Shown: positions 16,765-25,567, numbered from the stretch's first letter. The stretch is DNA of 64,000 nt from Syntrophomonas sp. UBA5314 (GCA_002410325.1 DHRK01000007.1:88318-152317), one strand, 5' to 3'. The notes: a model not told the origin generated them from the sequence alone. Numbers and translations: made by a program.

Positions 16765-17547
16765 TCATTGGCCGGTAAATACGGCCTTGCGCTTCTCAAT
16801 GAAAGCTCCCATACCTTCTTTTTGATCGGCAGTACTAAAGCAGAGGCCAAAGGCGTCGGCTTCAATAGTCATGGCCCGGTCAATATCGGTCTGCAGGCCG
16901 GCATGGGCTGCCGCCTTGCACAGCCGCACTGCGATTTGGCCCTTGCTGGCTATGCGCTTGGCCAGGCCTCTGGCATAGTCGAGCAGCGCTTCCGGTTCTA
17001 CCACATGGTTTACCAGGCCGATTTTCAGGGCTTCCTCAGCACTGATAACGTCTGCCGTATAGAGCAGTTCTTTGGCCATTCCGGGCCCTACCAGCCGGGG
17101 CAGACGCTGCGTTCCCCCAAACCCCGGAGTTATCCCCAGTCCAACCTCCGGTTGACCAAACCGGGCGTTGCTCGAAGCTACACGGAAATCGCAGCACATC
17201 GCCAGTTCGCAGCCGCCTCCCAGGGCAAAGCCGTTTACAACAGCAATGACCGGCTTGGGCAAGTTTTCTATCTCAGAAAACACCTGTTGACCGAGTATAC
17301 CGAAATTGCGTCCTTCTATCGCGCTCATCGAACACATCGCGGCGACGTCGGCTCCCGCTACGAAAGATTTGTCTCCAGCTCCGGTGATGAGCAAAACAAG
17401 CAGGCTATCATCGCTTTTAACCTCGGCCACAGCGGCTTGAATTTCCAATAGAGTATCCCTGTCAAGTGCATTTAAAGCTGCCGGACGGTTAACATAAAGA
17501 ACTGCAATTGGGTCTTCTTTTTGTAGAATCACGTTTTGGTAGACCAT
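16765..17547 (-). CDS. crt: crotonase (3-hydroxybutyryl-CoA dehydratase)
   Basis: 260 residues of canonical short-chain enoyl-CoA hydratase: VAGADVAAM oxyanion region and catalytic Glu114 (GGGCELAM) and Glu134 (GQPEVGLG), followed by the usual TPGFGGTQRLPRLVG. It hydrates crotonyl-CoA to 3-hydroxybutyryl-CoA. It is the first gene of the minus-strand operon; its long leader (about 250 bases) contains a folded RNA element and a near-perfect sigma-54 promoter. GAAGGGAAACATTC precedes the ATG. Confidence 0.93.
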   Translation of the reverse strand: MVYQNVILQKEDPIAVLYVNRPAALNALDRDTLLEIQAAVAEVKSDDSLLVLLITGAGDKSFVAGADVAAMCSMSAIEGRNFGILGQQVFSEIENLPKPVIAVVNGFALGGGCELAMCCDFRVASSNARFGQPEVGLGITPGFGGTQRLPRLVGPGMAKELLYTADVISAEEALKIGLVNHVVEPEALLDYARGLAKRIASKGQIAVRLCKAAAHAGLQTDIDRAMTIEADAFGLCFSTADQKEGMGAFIEKRKAVFTGQ

Positions 17548-17655
17548 GAATGTTTCCCTTCCTTCTTAAACAAATTCTTTGACCTCCTTTCCTGTTAATA
17601 CTTCATCTCAAGATTTATCATGATGGCACATATTTACCGTTTTAAAAAGAAGGTC

Positions 17656-17725
17656 CGCTACGGTTCGGAAAAAACTAACCTGAAAGGTTTTGTTACCCAG
17701 CTAGTCTAGCTTCCAAACCGTAGCG
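17656..17725 (-). ncRNA. three-way-junction leader element of the crt operon
   Basis: CGCTACGGTT-C-GGAA pairs with TTCC-A-AACCGTAGCG to close two inner hairpins, AACCT-GAA-AGGTT (17677-17689) and AGCTA-GTC-TAGCT (17699-17711). On the minus (transcribed) strand the AACCT hairpin is followed by AGTTTTTT, so it may act as an attenuator. I do not recognise a known riboswitch class. Confidence 0.5.
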
Positions 17726-17799
17726 TCATATATAAAAAAGTAATATAAGGGGGTTCCAGGTTTTAAAAAGGATATTACAATTATTTATTGTTATTTAGT

Positions 17800-17815
17800 A
17801 GCAAATAGCGTGCCA
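17800..17815 (-). promoter_or_regulatory. sigma-54 promoter, crt-hbd-ech-thl operon
   Basis: Minus strand reads TGGCACGCTATTTGCT, a full match to the -24/-12 consensus TGGCACG-N4-TTGCW. Confidence 0.85.
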
Positions 17816-17936
17816 CCTGTTATTTTTTATGAAAATGTTTAAGCTAAATCCCATTATTCCGGTACTTTGTTGTTTAACTGATTTGTGATTTTTATAACGT
17901 TTTACTAAACCCACATGTTGTTTTGATAACCATACA

Positions 17937-17956
17937 GTGTACGGTTTACCGCACAC
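17937..17956. promoter_or_regulatory. candidate enhancer site (UAS) between divergent sigma-54 promoters
   Basis: GTGTACG-GTTTAC-CGCACAC fits the palindrome GTGTAYG-N6-CRYACAC also found at 25981-26000 and 43798-43817. It lies 122 bases from the minus promoter and 147 from the plus promoter. ACCATACA just upstream is shared with the 25981 copy. Confidence 0.65.
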
Positions 17957-17976
17957 TCATTTGTTCCACATAATCT

Positions 17977-18003
17977 GCATTGGTTGTCCTATTCAACCAA
18001 TGC
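17977..18003. repeat. inverted repeat, second candidate regulator site
   Basis: GCATTGGTTG and CAACCAATGC are perfect 10-base arms around TCCTATT, lying between the GTGTA palindrome and the plus-strand sigma-54 promoter. It is not repeated at the other promoters, so it may bind a different protein. Confidence 0.5.
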
Positions 18004-18102
18004 CTCTTTAATATTCACCAAACATCCTGGCGCAAGGGCTATAGGTAGTCAGGTCCGCTCCAAAAGCTATTAGAATCCTCTTCTATCCGGCCATTTGAGG
18101 AA

Positions 18103-18118
18103 TGGCATAATATTTGCA
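18103..18118 (+). promoter_or_regulatory. sigma-54 promoter, glutaryl-CoA dehydrogenase-gcdA operon
   Basis: TGGCATAATATTTGCA has GG and GC at the required -24/-12 spacing. The first gene starts about 245 bases downstream. Confidence 0.82.
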
Positions 18119-18364
18119 TTATCATATATTAAGTTTTGCCATGGTTTGTTAAGGAGGGATGTTTAAAGCACTGAATAATTAAGGAACCCAAAGGATATGG
18201 TTCTAAAAAGTATTACTCCAATACCGTATCATAGCCGGGAACATCAAATCAGCGTACCGATCGCATTCAATTCTAAACAATTTTATTGAAGCAATTGCTG
18301 AATCGCTCATGAATGGCTTCCTATCCAATGAAAGGTATTAGGCAACTTTTAGGAGGTAGATCTA

Positions 18365-19522
18365 GTGAATTTCGATTTAACTGACGAGCAAAAAATGGTT
18401 CAAGAAATGGCCAAGAACTTCGCCGAAAAGGAAATTGCGCCCTATGTGGACCAGGATGAGGAAAACCATTATTACCGCCGGGAGATACTTTCCAAAATGG
18501 GTGAACTGGGCCTGTTGGGCTGGAGTATTCCCGAAGAGTACGGTGGAAACGGCATGGGTTGGATGGAAGCTGTTTTAGCGCTTTACGAAATTGCCAAAGT
18601 CCATACTTCCTGGCGTTTGAGCATAAGCGGCAACTGTTGGGGTCCGGCCATGACCATCAACCAGTATGGAACACCGGAACAAAAAGAAAAATATATCCCC
18701 AAACTGGTCAGCGGCGAGCATGTGGGCAGCTTTGCCATAACCGAAGCCAATTCCGGCTCAGATGTAGCCAGCATGAAGACTTTTGCTGAGGACAAAGGCG
18801 ATCATTATTTAATGAATGGCTCCAAGATGTGGATTTCCGGCGGACATGTATCAGACGTAGGCCTGGTCTACGCGGTCACTGAAAAGGGCGCCGGCCACAA
18901 GGGTCTGTCCTGTTTTATTGTAGACTACAACAATACTCCTGGCATCACCAGAATTCCCATCCACACTAAAGTTGGTATGTGGACTGCTCCGACTTCCGAA
19001 CTCGTATTCGAGAACGCGGTAATACCGAAAGAAAACCTGCTGGGGCCCTTGAACAAAGGCTTTATAATCTGTATGTGGCAGCTGAACAACACCCGTATGG
19101 GCTGTGCTACCGGTGCCGCATCACTATCTGCCGCCTGCCTGGAAGGCGCTGTTCAATATGCCAATGAGCGTACTCAGTTTGGCAAACCCATAGGCAAGTA
19201 CCAGATGATTCAAGCCCAACTGGCTGAAATGAAGTTGGAAGATGAAGCTGCCAAATTCCTGGTTTACCATGCTGCCTATTTGAAGGATAAAGGACTGCCC
19301 AACCAGCAGGCCACTTCCATCGCCAAGCTGTTCGGCTGTCAGGCCGCGGTTCATGCCGCCAATATGGCCATGAAGATCTACGGTTCTTACGGCTACTCCA
19401 CTGAGTACCCCTGCGGCAGATGGCTGCGCGACGCCAAGCAGTTTGAAACCCTGGAGGGAACCTCCAATATGCATATGCAGATAATATCCAATATCGAGCT
19501 TGGCTATCAGCCCAATAGATAA
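18365..19522 (+). CDS. acyl-CoA dehydrogenase, probable non-decarboxylating glutaryl-CoA dehydrogenase
   Basis: 385 residues with the three ACAD domains, the FAD-binding ITEANSGSDVAS motif and catalytic Glu364 in ETLEGTSNMH. The context places it first in an operon with gcdA. Arg84 (TSWRLSIS) lines up with the arginine that holds the distal carboxylate in human glutaryl-CoA dehydrogenase (GYRSAMS). The residue before the catalytic Glu is Leu363; decarboxylating glutaryl-CoA dehydrogenases have Tyr there and the non-decarboxylating Desulfococcus enzyme has Val. This suggests oxidation of glutaryl-CoA to glutaconyl-CoA, leaving the carboxyl group for the Na+ pump. GTG start with TTAGGAGGTAGATCTA. 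A butyryl-CoA dehydrogenase role is the main alternative. Confidence 0.8.
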   Translation: MNFDLTDEQKMVQEMAKNFAEKEIAPYVDQDEENHYYRREILSKMGELGLLGWSIPEEYGGNGMGWMEAVLALYEIAKVHTSWRLSISGNCWGPAMTINQYGTPEQKEKYIPKLVSGEHVGSFAITEANSGSDVASMKTFAEDKGDHYLMNGSKMWISGGHVSDVGLVYAVTEKGAGHKGLSCFIVDYNNTPGITRIPIHTKVGMWTAPTSELVFENAVIPKENLLGPLNKGFIICMWQLNNTRMGCATGAASLSAACLEGAVQYANERTQFGKPIGKYQMIQAQLAEMKLEDEAAKFLVYHAAYLKDKGLPNQQATSIAKLFGCQAAVHAANMAMKIYGSYGYSTEYPCGRWLRDAKQFETLEGTSNMHMQIISNIELGYQPNR

Positions 19523-19587
19523 TTTCGAGGCGCCGGCTATTTATTTTTATTGGCAGTGTTTCTTAGTAAATACTAGGGAGTGTTATT

Positions 19588-19683
19588 ATGGTGGTTATTG
19601 AATGGATAGTTGGTGCAGGGTTGTTATTGCTTTCTGTAGTAATCGCAGCCAGAACTTTTAGAAAAAGGCATAAATTTTTGTAA
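19588..19683 (+). CDS. 31-residue single-span membrane microprotein
   Basis: MVVIEWIVGAGLLLLSVVIA forms one membrane span, followed by the basic tail ARTFRKRHKFL. TAGGGAG lies about seven bases before the ATG. It sits between the dehydrogenase and gcdA (20-base gap to gcdA) in the same sigma-54 operon. A comparable 30-residue peptide lies beside gcdB at 27986-28078. It may be a small subunit anchoring GcdA or replacing part of the delta subunit; no homology is claimed. Confidence 0.6.
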   Translation: MVVIEWIVGAGLLLLSVVIAARTFRKRHKFL

Positions 19684-19703
19684 TTCAGAAGGGAGGATTA
19701 CGA

Positions 19704-21449
19704 ATGAGCGAATATGGTTTTTCGTTACACCCCTATTTTAAGGAAATGCCCGGCATAGGCAAGGCTCTTAACAAGGCCAACAAGGCCAATACCGAAGAAC
19801 TCAAGAATGTCGAGGCAGCTATAGCGGCAGAAATTGAAAGGGTTAAGAATTCCGGTAAAGCCACCGCGGACATGAATAAAAAAGGCGAACTGGATGTGTG
19901 GCAGCGCCTGGAATACTTGATAGACCCGGGCACCTGGTGTCCCCTGCATACGATTTACGACCCCAGCAGCAATGAAGAAGGAAGCACCGGGGTCATTGAC
20001 GGACTCGGCAAAATATCCGGCAAATGGGCGGTAATTATCGCATCCAACAATAAAATTATGGCCGGGGCCTGGATAGCCGGTCAGGCTGACAATATCCTGC
20101 GGGTTACCGACATGGCCAAAAGGCTGCATATCCCCCTGGTATGGGTGCTGAACTGCAGCGGGGTTAAGTTGATGGAGCAGGAAGAAGTGTACGCCAACCG
20201 CAGGGGAAACGGCACTACCTTTTACCGGCATGCTGAATTGGAACAACTGGGCATCCCGGTTATCGTAGGCATTTATGGCACCAACCCGGCCGGCGGCGGC
20301 TACCACGGCATCAGTCCCACCACCCTTATAGCCCATAAAAACGCCAATATCGCCGTAGGCGGCGGAGGCATTGTAGGCGGCATGTCCCCTAAAGGCTATT
20401 TTGACGAGGAGACTGCCGAAGCCCTGATCGACGCCACCCGTCAGTTGAGTTCCACCCCCCCGGGAAGAGTTGAAATACACTATAACGGCACCGGCTTCTT
20501 CCGGGAAGTATGTGAAACCGAACAGGCGGTCTTGGATAGAATCAAACAGTATATGAAAGATATGCCGGCCTATCATCCCGATTTCTTCCGGGTGGCTGAC
20601 CCGATTGATCCCCAATTCCCTGTAGAGGATCTTTACAGCCTGCTTCCGGCCAACCAGAGAAGAACCTATTCCATGCCGGAGATTTTAGCCAGACTGTTCG
20701 ATAACAGCGAACACCTGGAATACAAGCCCGATTATGGCCCGGAAGTCTATTGCGGCCTGGCCAAGATCGACGGCTACCTGTGCGGTGTAATCGGCAACAA
20801 CCAGGGTGCTCTGGGCGCGGAGTATCCCGAGTATACCGACAAGTATCAGGGCATGGGCGGCAAGCTCTACCGGCAGGGCCTGATTAAAATGAGCGAATTC
20901 GTCACCTTCTGCGGCCGCGACCGCATTCCCATGTTGTGGCTGCAGGATACCACCGGCATAGACGTTGGCGATATTGCGGAACGCGCCGAACTGCTGGGCC
21001 TGGGTATGTCGCTCATCTATTCCATTGAAAACACCGAACTGCCCATGATGCTGGTGGTTCTAAGAAAGGGCACCGCCGCTGCCCACTATGTAATGGGCGG
21101 CCCCAATGCCAACAATAACAATATCTTCACCCTGGGAACAGCAGCTACGGAAATATACGTCATGCATGGAGAAACGGCCGCGGCTGCCACCTATTCCCGC
21201 CGACTGGTCAAAGAAAAAGACGCCGACAAACCCCTGGAGCCGATTATTGATAAGATGAACGAAATAGTAAAAGACTACTATGAAAAATCACGGCCGGCTT
21301 ATTGCGCCAAAAAGGGATTTGTCGACGAGGTTGTCAACTTGAGCGATTTGAGAAATTACTGCAAGGCCTTTGTCGGAGCGGCTTACCAGAATCCGACCAG
21401 TATCTGCCCGCCCCACCAGATGATTACACCTAGAATTATCAAAGGCTGA
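19704..21449 (+). CDS. gcdA: glutaconyl-CoA decarboxylase alpha subunit (carboxyltransferase)
   Basis: 581 residues, about the length of the Acidaminococcus GcdA (587). The two crotonase-fold halves typical of carboxyltransferases are present. Long stretches match what I remember of GcdA, for example GIPVIVGIYGTNPAGGGYH, GKLYRQGLIKMSEFVT, WLQDTTGIDVGDIAERAEL and the C-terminal YQNPTSICPPHQMI. It transfers the delta-carboxyl of glutaconyl-CoA to biotin on the carrier subunit, releasing crotonyl-CoA. Peripheral membrane location through the beta and delta subunits. GAAGGGAGGATTACGA precedes the ATG. The partner subunits lie 4-8 kb downstream in two other transcription units. Confidence 0.92.
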   Translation: MSEYGFSLHPYFKEMPGIGKALNKANKANTEELKNVEAAIAAEIERVKNSGKATADMNKKGELDVWQRLEYLIDPGTWCPLHTIYDPSSNEEGSTGVIDGLGKISGKWAVIIASNNKIMAGAWIAGQADNILRVTDMAKRLHIPLVWVLNCSGVKLMEQEEVYANRRGNGTTFYRHAELEQLGIPVIVGIYGTNPAGGGYHGISPTTLIAHKNANIAVGGGGIVGGMSPKGYFDEETAEALIDATRQLSSTPPGRVEIHYNGTGFFREVCETEQAVLDRIKQYMKDMPAYHPDFFRVADPIDPQFPVEDLYSLLPANQRRTYSMPEILARLFDNSEHLEYKPDYGPEVYCGLAKIDGYLCGVIGNNQGALGAEYPEYTDKYQGMGGKLYRQGLIKMSEFVTFCGRDRIPMLWLQDTTGIDVGDIAERAELLGLGMSLIYSIENTELPMMLVVLRKGTAAAHYVMGGPNANNNNIFTLGTAATEIYVMHGETAAAATYSRRLVKEKDADKPLEPIIDKMNEIVKDYYEKSRPAYCAKKGFVDEVVNLSDLRNYCKAFVGAAYQNPTSICPPHQMITPRIIKG

Positions 21450-21476
21450 GATTAAAAAAACCTCCCGTCTTGAATA

Positions 21477-21513
21477 GACCCGCCGTATGAGTATGATTGC
21501 CCTGCGGCGGGTC
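21477..21513 (+). terminator. hairpin after gcdA
   Basis: GACCCGCCG (21477-21485) pairs with CGGCGGGTC (21505-21513) around a 19-base loop. No T-run follows, so it may stabilise the mRNA end or terminate weakly rather than be a classical terminator. Confidence 0.45.
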
Positions 21514-21680
21514 GAATTGTCAAAAGAAAGTGATGATCATTGATTGGGCCTATAATTTGTAAGCCTGGAACGGTATACTAAAACTGACATACAAATTATT
21601 TGCAGATCACCGATTATTCATGTTTTAATTGTTAAAATTGGGTTGAGCTAGATAGAGATGCTCTGGGGGGATCTGATTAT

Positions 21681-23792
21681 ATGGCATTTGTTACGTTTCC
21701 CAATTCTTGCATTTTAGTTAAGGACTTACTGAATATACAATTTCAGTCACTTCGTCCTGAAGATTCCTTGCGCACGGTGCTGTGCAAGTATAAAGAAACC
21801 AAAGTTGAAACTCTTCCGGTTGTCGATGAAGAAGGAAAATTGCTGGGGGTTTTTCCCCGGGGACGGCTTTACAAAGCCATCCTGGATAATGATAGCCTGG
21901 ATAAACCTTGCAGTCATTACATGGTCACCTCTCCCTATGCCCTTTCTTCCGATCTCAGCTACAACGAATTGACTTTCATTGCGCGGGTCAACCAGAGCAA
22001 GGTCGGAACCGTGCCGGTAGTTGACAAAGATAATAAGGTAGTCGGAGTATCTGGAAAATTGGAGTATGTGAGGGAAACCCTCAACCTTACCAGCAAGGCC
22101 AAAGCGCATTTGGAATCCATCTTCCAGGCTATGAATGAAGGGATAGTAGCTACCGATGAAAAAGGACAAATTGTCCACATCAACCTGGCGGCCGAAAAAC
22201 TGTTCGGAATCAATGCACTTGATGTAATCGAGCAGCCCATTACAGACGTATTTCCCGAATTGAGCTTAGATTACACCCGCCAGCTTGGGGTCAGGCACAC
22301 TGTCCGTTCGGTTCCGGTTATCATCAATCAGGTGCCTATTATAGAGAACGAAACTATAACCGGAATGAATTATGCTTTTCTCGATTTATCCGAATTGGAG
22401 GATATAGCTGCTGAACTGGAAACTGTAAAACAATTACAGGCCAACCTCCGCGGGATTCTAGGTGCTTCTTCCGATGGATTAATTGTGACTGACCAGGAGG
22501 GGCTGATAAAGCTCTACAATGAGGGTGCGGCCAGTCTGCTCAAAAATCCACCGGAAACACTTATTGGTAAACCGATAGAAACATTTTTAAGAAACTGCAC
22601 CTCGGTTAATGTTGCAAAAACCGGCATACCTGAAGTTGAAGTATGTTCAATAGATGGGAGGAACTGCCTGGTTTCGCATGTTCCCATAAATAGAGATAAT
22701 ACTTCTGGCCTCCCGGTGGGTGTTGTGAGCACCGTATACCTCGACGACAACCGCTTAACTGATGAGATGGCCCGAAAATGGTTCTCATTGCAGCAGCAAG
22801 TCCAGTACTATCGTGGAGAACTGGAAAAACAGGGAGCAACCGGGGATCTCGAGTTTAATAAAATAGTTACTGAAAACCCCTGCTTCATTTCCTTAAAAAA
22901 AGAAATGAAAAAAGTTGCGTGCAGCACTTCAACCGTTCTCATTACCGGAGAAAGCGGTGTTGGGAAGGATATGTTCGCCCGCGCCCTGCACGCGGCCAGC
23001 AAGCGGGCCAGACGTCCTTTCGTTAAGGTCAACTGCGCCGCTATACCGGAAACTCTTTTAGAATCAGAGCTTTTTGGCTATGCGCCAGGTTCCTTTACGG
23101 GCGCATTAAAGAAGGGTAAACCAGGGTATTTTGAGCAGGCCCACGAAGGAACCATTTTCCTGGATGAAATCGGTGAAATGCCGCTTTCCATTCAGGTAAA
23201 AGTCCTGCAGGTTTTGCAGGAAAAGCAGTTCATGCGCGTTGGAGGAACTAGCACCCAAACCGTGGACGTGAGAATCATTGCGGCTACTAACCGGGATCTG
23301 CGCGAGGCCATGGCCAAAGGAGAGTTTCGCGAGGATCTCTATTATCGCCTAAACGTAATAGAATTTAATCTTCCTCCCCTGCGCGCCAGGTCCGAGGATA
23401 TACTGCCCCTGGCGGAAGTATTTATTCAAAAATACAACCGCATCCTGGGCACCTTTGTTACCGGGCTTACCCAGGAAGCCCGGGAGGCGCTGATTTCTTA
23501 TTCATGGCCGGGAAATATAAGAGAACTGGAAAACGCTATAGAACGGGCGGCCAATTATGTCTGGGAGGGTGAAATAAACAAAGAGCACCTCCCTGCTCAT
23601 ATCTACGAAAACATTGAAGTGAATAAGACTGAGCCGGCCCATCTTTCTCTTTCCTCGCTGGAAGATGTGGAAAAGGACATTATCCTCGACGCCTTGAAGA
23701 AGACGGACGGAAACAAAAGCGCGGCAGCCCGCCTGCTCAAGATCAGCCGTTCCGCATTCTACGAAAAGCTTGCCAAACACGGCATTGGCTAG
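21681..23792 (+). CDS. sigma-54-dependent activator with CBS and PAS sensor domains (copy 1)
   Basis: 703 residues: CBS pair (about 10-130), PAS 1 (about 140-240), PAS 2 (about 255-360), AAA+ domain (about 390-625) and a Fis-type helix-turn-helix at the C-terminus (GNKSAAARLLKISRSAFYEKLAKHGIG). Walker A is GESGVGKD (423-430), Walker B IFLDEIGE, and the sigma-54 contact loop is GSFTGA rather than GAFTGA, a tolerated change. It should open sigma-54 promoters in response to an adenylate or CoA-type ligand (CBS) and/or a PAS ligand. It lies between two sigma-54 divergons and is the natural candidate to bind the GTGTAYG palindromes. A close paralogue is at 44213-46318. Confidence 0.9.
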   Translation: MAFVTFPNSCILVKDLLNIQFQSLRPEDSLRTVLCKYKETKVETLPVVDEEGKLLGVFPRGRLYKAILDNDSLDKPCSHYMVTSPYALSSDLSYNELTFIARVNQSKVGTVPVVDKDNKVVGVSGKLEYVRETLNLTSKAKAHLESIFQAMNEGIVATDEKGQIVHINLAAEKLFGINALDVIEQPITDVFPELSLDYTRQLGVRHTVRSVPVIINQVPIIENETITGMNYAFLDLSELEDIAAELETVKQLQANLRGILGASSDGLIVTDQEGLIKLYNEGAASLLKNPPETLIGKPIETFLRNCTSVNVAKTGIPEVEVCSIDGRNCLVSHVPINRDNTSGLPVGVVSTVYLDDNRLTDEMARKWFSLQQQVQYYRGELEKQGATGDLEFNKIVTENPCFISLKKEMKKVACSTSTVLITGESGVGKDMFARALHAASKRARRPFVKVNCAAIPETLLESELFGYAPGSFTGALKKGKPGYFEQAHEGTIFLDEIGEMPLSIQVKVLQVLQEKQFMRVGGTSTQTVDVRIIAATNRDLREAMAKGEFREDLYYRLNVIEFNLPPLRARSEDILPLAEVFIQKYNRILGTFVTGLTQEAREALISYSWPGNIRELENAIERAANYVWEGEINKEHLPAHIYENIEVNKTEPAHLSLSSLEDVEKDIILDALKKTDGNKSAAARLLKISRSAFYEKLAKHGIG

Positions 23793-23794
23793 TG

Positions 23795-25087
23795 TCAATT
23801 CTTTTGCCTCTCTAAAAAGAAAAGCCGTTTGGGGCTGCGCCTTACAAAGGCCATGCAGCAAACCGCCATCAATGCGACGCCGGCCAGAACCTTCCAAGCC
23901 ATGCTGTATGAATAAACCGGATTGTACAGGCGCGCCACCCCAATGGGTCCCAAGGCTCCTCCCAGCAAACCGGCCATGGTGATCGTGCCCCAGATCTTAC
24001 CCATGGAATTCACTCCGAAGCGGTCCGCCACCACCGCCGACAGAGTCATGGCCGCTCCGTGGGCAAGGCCGATGACCAGCACCACCAGGAAAATCATTTT
24101 AACCCCTCCGGGATTGAAGGCAAAGAGCAGACATCCCGTGCAAAAGAGCAAATAAGAAATAATCATCATGATTTTCCGGTCGCTAACCATATCAGCCATC
24201 CAGGCCCAGGCTACTCCGCTTCCTGCGGCGATCAACCCGGTATAGCCGAAAAGGGTGGCGGCTTTCATCCTGGTAAGCCCCATGTCGCACATGGCCATAA
24301 CTGCATGGTTGGTTATGGAATACCAGGTAAACAGATAGCCCAGGTAGCCCAACAGGAGCAGCCAGAATTCCCTGGTTTGCAAAGCTTCTTTAAAAGACCA
24401 GTCACGTCCGTGGCAAATTGAGATCTTATCCACGGTCTTCCTGGCCTTATCAATTTGCTCGGCTTCCTCGGCGCTCATACCATCAACATACTGTCCGGCT
24501 TCCCGGGGATGATTCTTGACCAGTAAACCTACCAGCAGAATAACGATCGCTCCGGTCACTATTCCCAGACCAGTTACCGCGTTCCGCCAGCCAAATGCTT
24601 CAATAAGATAGGCCAACAGCGGATTGAAAACGAACAACCCGAATCCGGTCCCAACCGACACCAGACCTGCGGCCAGGCCTCGTTTGCGCACGAACCAGCG
24701 CGACACCATGGTAGTGTTGACCACCATGCCTGCGCCCACCGCCGCCAGGGAAAACAACACCCCGTAAGATAGGTAGACGCTGAATAAACTTCTGGCCTGT
24801 CCGAAGAGAGTCAGGGAAACCGCCATTAAAAAAGCTCCCGCCAGAATCATCTTTTTAGGCCCTAAACGGTCCAGCAAAGCGCCCCCAAAAGGTTGTAGAA
24901 ATGCCTGGCTGAGTATGCTCAGGGAAAACACGCTGGTTACCATCGCCCTGCTCCACCCGAATTCATCGAGTAAAGCTCCGAAAAGCGTGCCAAAACAGAA
25001 CTTGTTTCCGTATATAATGGTTATTACGATAAATCCTATAAGAGCAATGACCCATCCATAATAAAACCTTGATGAGATCTTTTGCAT
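23795..25087 (-). CDS. MFS carboxylate transporter (OxlT/monocarboxylate-like)
   Basis: 430 residues from the ATG at 25087, which has AAAGGGGATTGGTTG before it; the frame continues upstream without a site. Twelve spans are visible with the MFS loop motif GGALLDRLGPKKMI after span 2 and a hydrophilic centre loop. The start KISSRFYYGWVIALIGFIV and GWSRAMVTSVFSLSILSQAF resemble the oxalate/formate antiporter and monocarboxylate subfamilies. It is the second gene of a minus operon with the biotin carrier and the sigma-54 promoter at 25725, so it may move glutarate, glutaconate, crotonate or a short-chain product. The substrate is inference. Confidence 0.82.
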   Translation of the reverse strand: MQKISSRFYYGWVIALIGFIVITIIYGNKFCFGTLFGALLDEFGWSRAMVTSVFSLSILSQAFLQPFGGALLDRLGPKKMILAGAFLMAVSLTLFGQARSLFSVYLSYGVLFSLAAVGAGMVVNTTMVSRWFVRKRGLAAGLVSVGTGFGLFVFNPLLAYLIEAFGWRNAVTGLGIVTGAIVILLVGLLVKNHPREAGQYVDGMSAEEAEQIDKARKTVDKISICHGRDWSFKEALQTREFWLLLLGYLGYLFTWYSITNHAVMAMCDMGLTRMKAATLFGYTGLIAAGSGVAWAWMADMVSDRKIMMIISYLLFCTGCLLFAFNPGGVKMIFLVVLVIGLAHGAAMTLSAVVADRFGVNSMGKIWGTITMAGLLGGALGPIGVARLYNPVYSYSMAWKVLAGVALMAVCCMAFVRRSPKRLFFLERQKN

Positions 25088-25235
25088 CAACCAATCCCCT
25101 TTCCCTGAGCAGTCACAAATATATGACTGGATCATGCACTCCCTATCTACAATATTAAACCTCCCACGGGAAGGCAAGATTTACCGAAGCCAGAAATTAG
25201 ACAAACCAGCTTGCCACGCATCATCCCGCTTAACA

Positions 25236-25278
25236 CACCCAATGCCTGCAGGTAAATGTGATCTGCAGGCATTGGGTG
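25236..25278. repeat. perfect 16-bp hairpin between biotin carrier and MFS genes
   Basis: CACCCAATGCCTGCAG (25236-25251) pairs with CTGCAGGCATTGGGTG (25263-25278). It lies inside the presumed minus transcript, without a following T-run, and may set the ratio of carrier to transporter by processing or partial termination. Confidence 0.6.
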
Positions 25279-25354
25279 CACGAGTTTATATGATCCATCC
25301 GCCCTTTGTCAATAGAGCCGCGGTAGCGGATAGGTGGGTCGAAGATTTCGGGAA

Positions 25355-25567
25355 TTACTCAAGAACAACCAGAATATCCCCTTCGTTTATACGATCGCCC
25401 ACTTTGACCTTGATTTCTTTAATGGTTCCGTCTTCCGGCACAAATACCGGGTTCTCCATTTTCATAGCCTCAATTATTATGATTTCGTCGTCCTCAGTTA
25501 CCTGATCGCCGACATTAAAGTTGATTGCGAGTATTTTACCCGCTATGGGACTTTCCACATTAGCCAT
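25355..25567 (-). CDS. gcdC: biotin carrier (gamma) subunit of glutaconyl-CoA decarboxylase
   Basis: 70 residues from the ATG at 25567 (MANVESPIAGK), with GGAGGTTATAGCA before it. The product is one biotinyl domain: the biotin-accepting lysine is Lys36 in EAMKMENPV, flanked by the two beta-hammerhead halves. Classical GcdC has a long Ala/Pro-rich linker and N-terminal region; here both are missing. It should be biotinylated by BirA (50119-51111) and shuttle carboxyl groups from GcdA to GcdB. It is on the opposite strand from gcdA and gcdB, first in its own sigma-54 operon with the MFS gene. Confidence 0.88.
   Translation of the reverse strand: MANVESPIAGKILAINFNVGDQVTEDDEIIIIEAMKMENPVFVPEDGTIKEIKVKVGDRINEGDILVVLE

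Noticed and set aside
18153..18173. Six-codon ORF (MFKALNN) after AAGGAGGG in the dehydrogenase leader
   Set aside because: The start is too close to the ribosome site and nothing supports a leader peptide.
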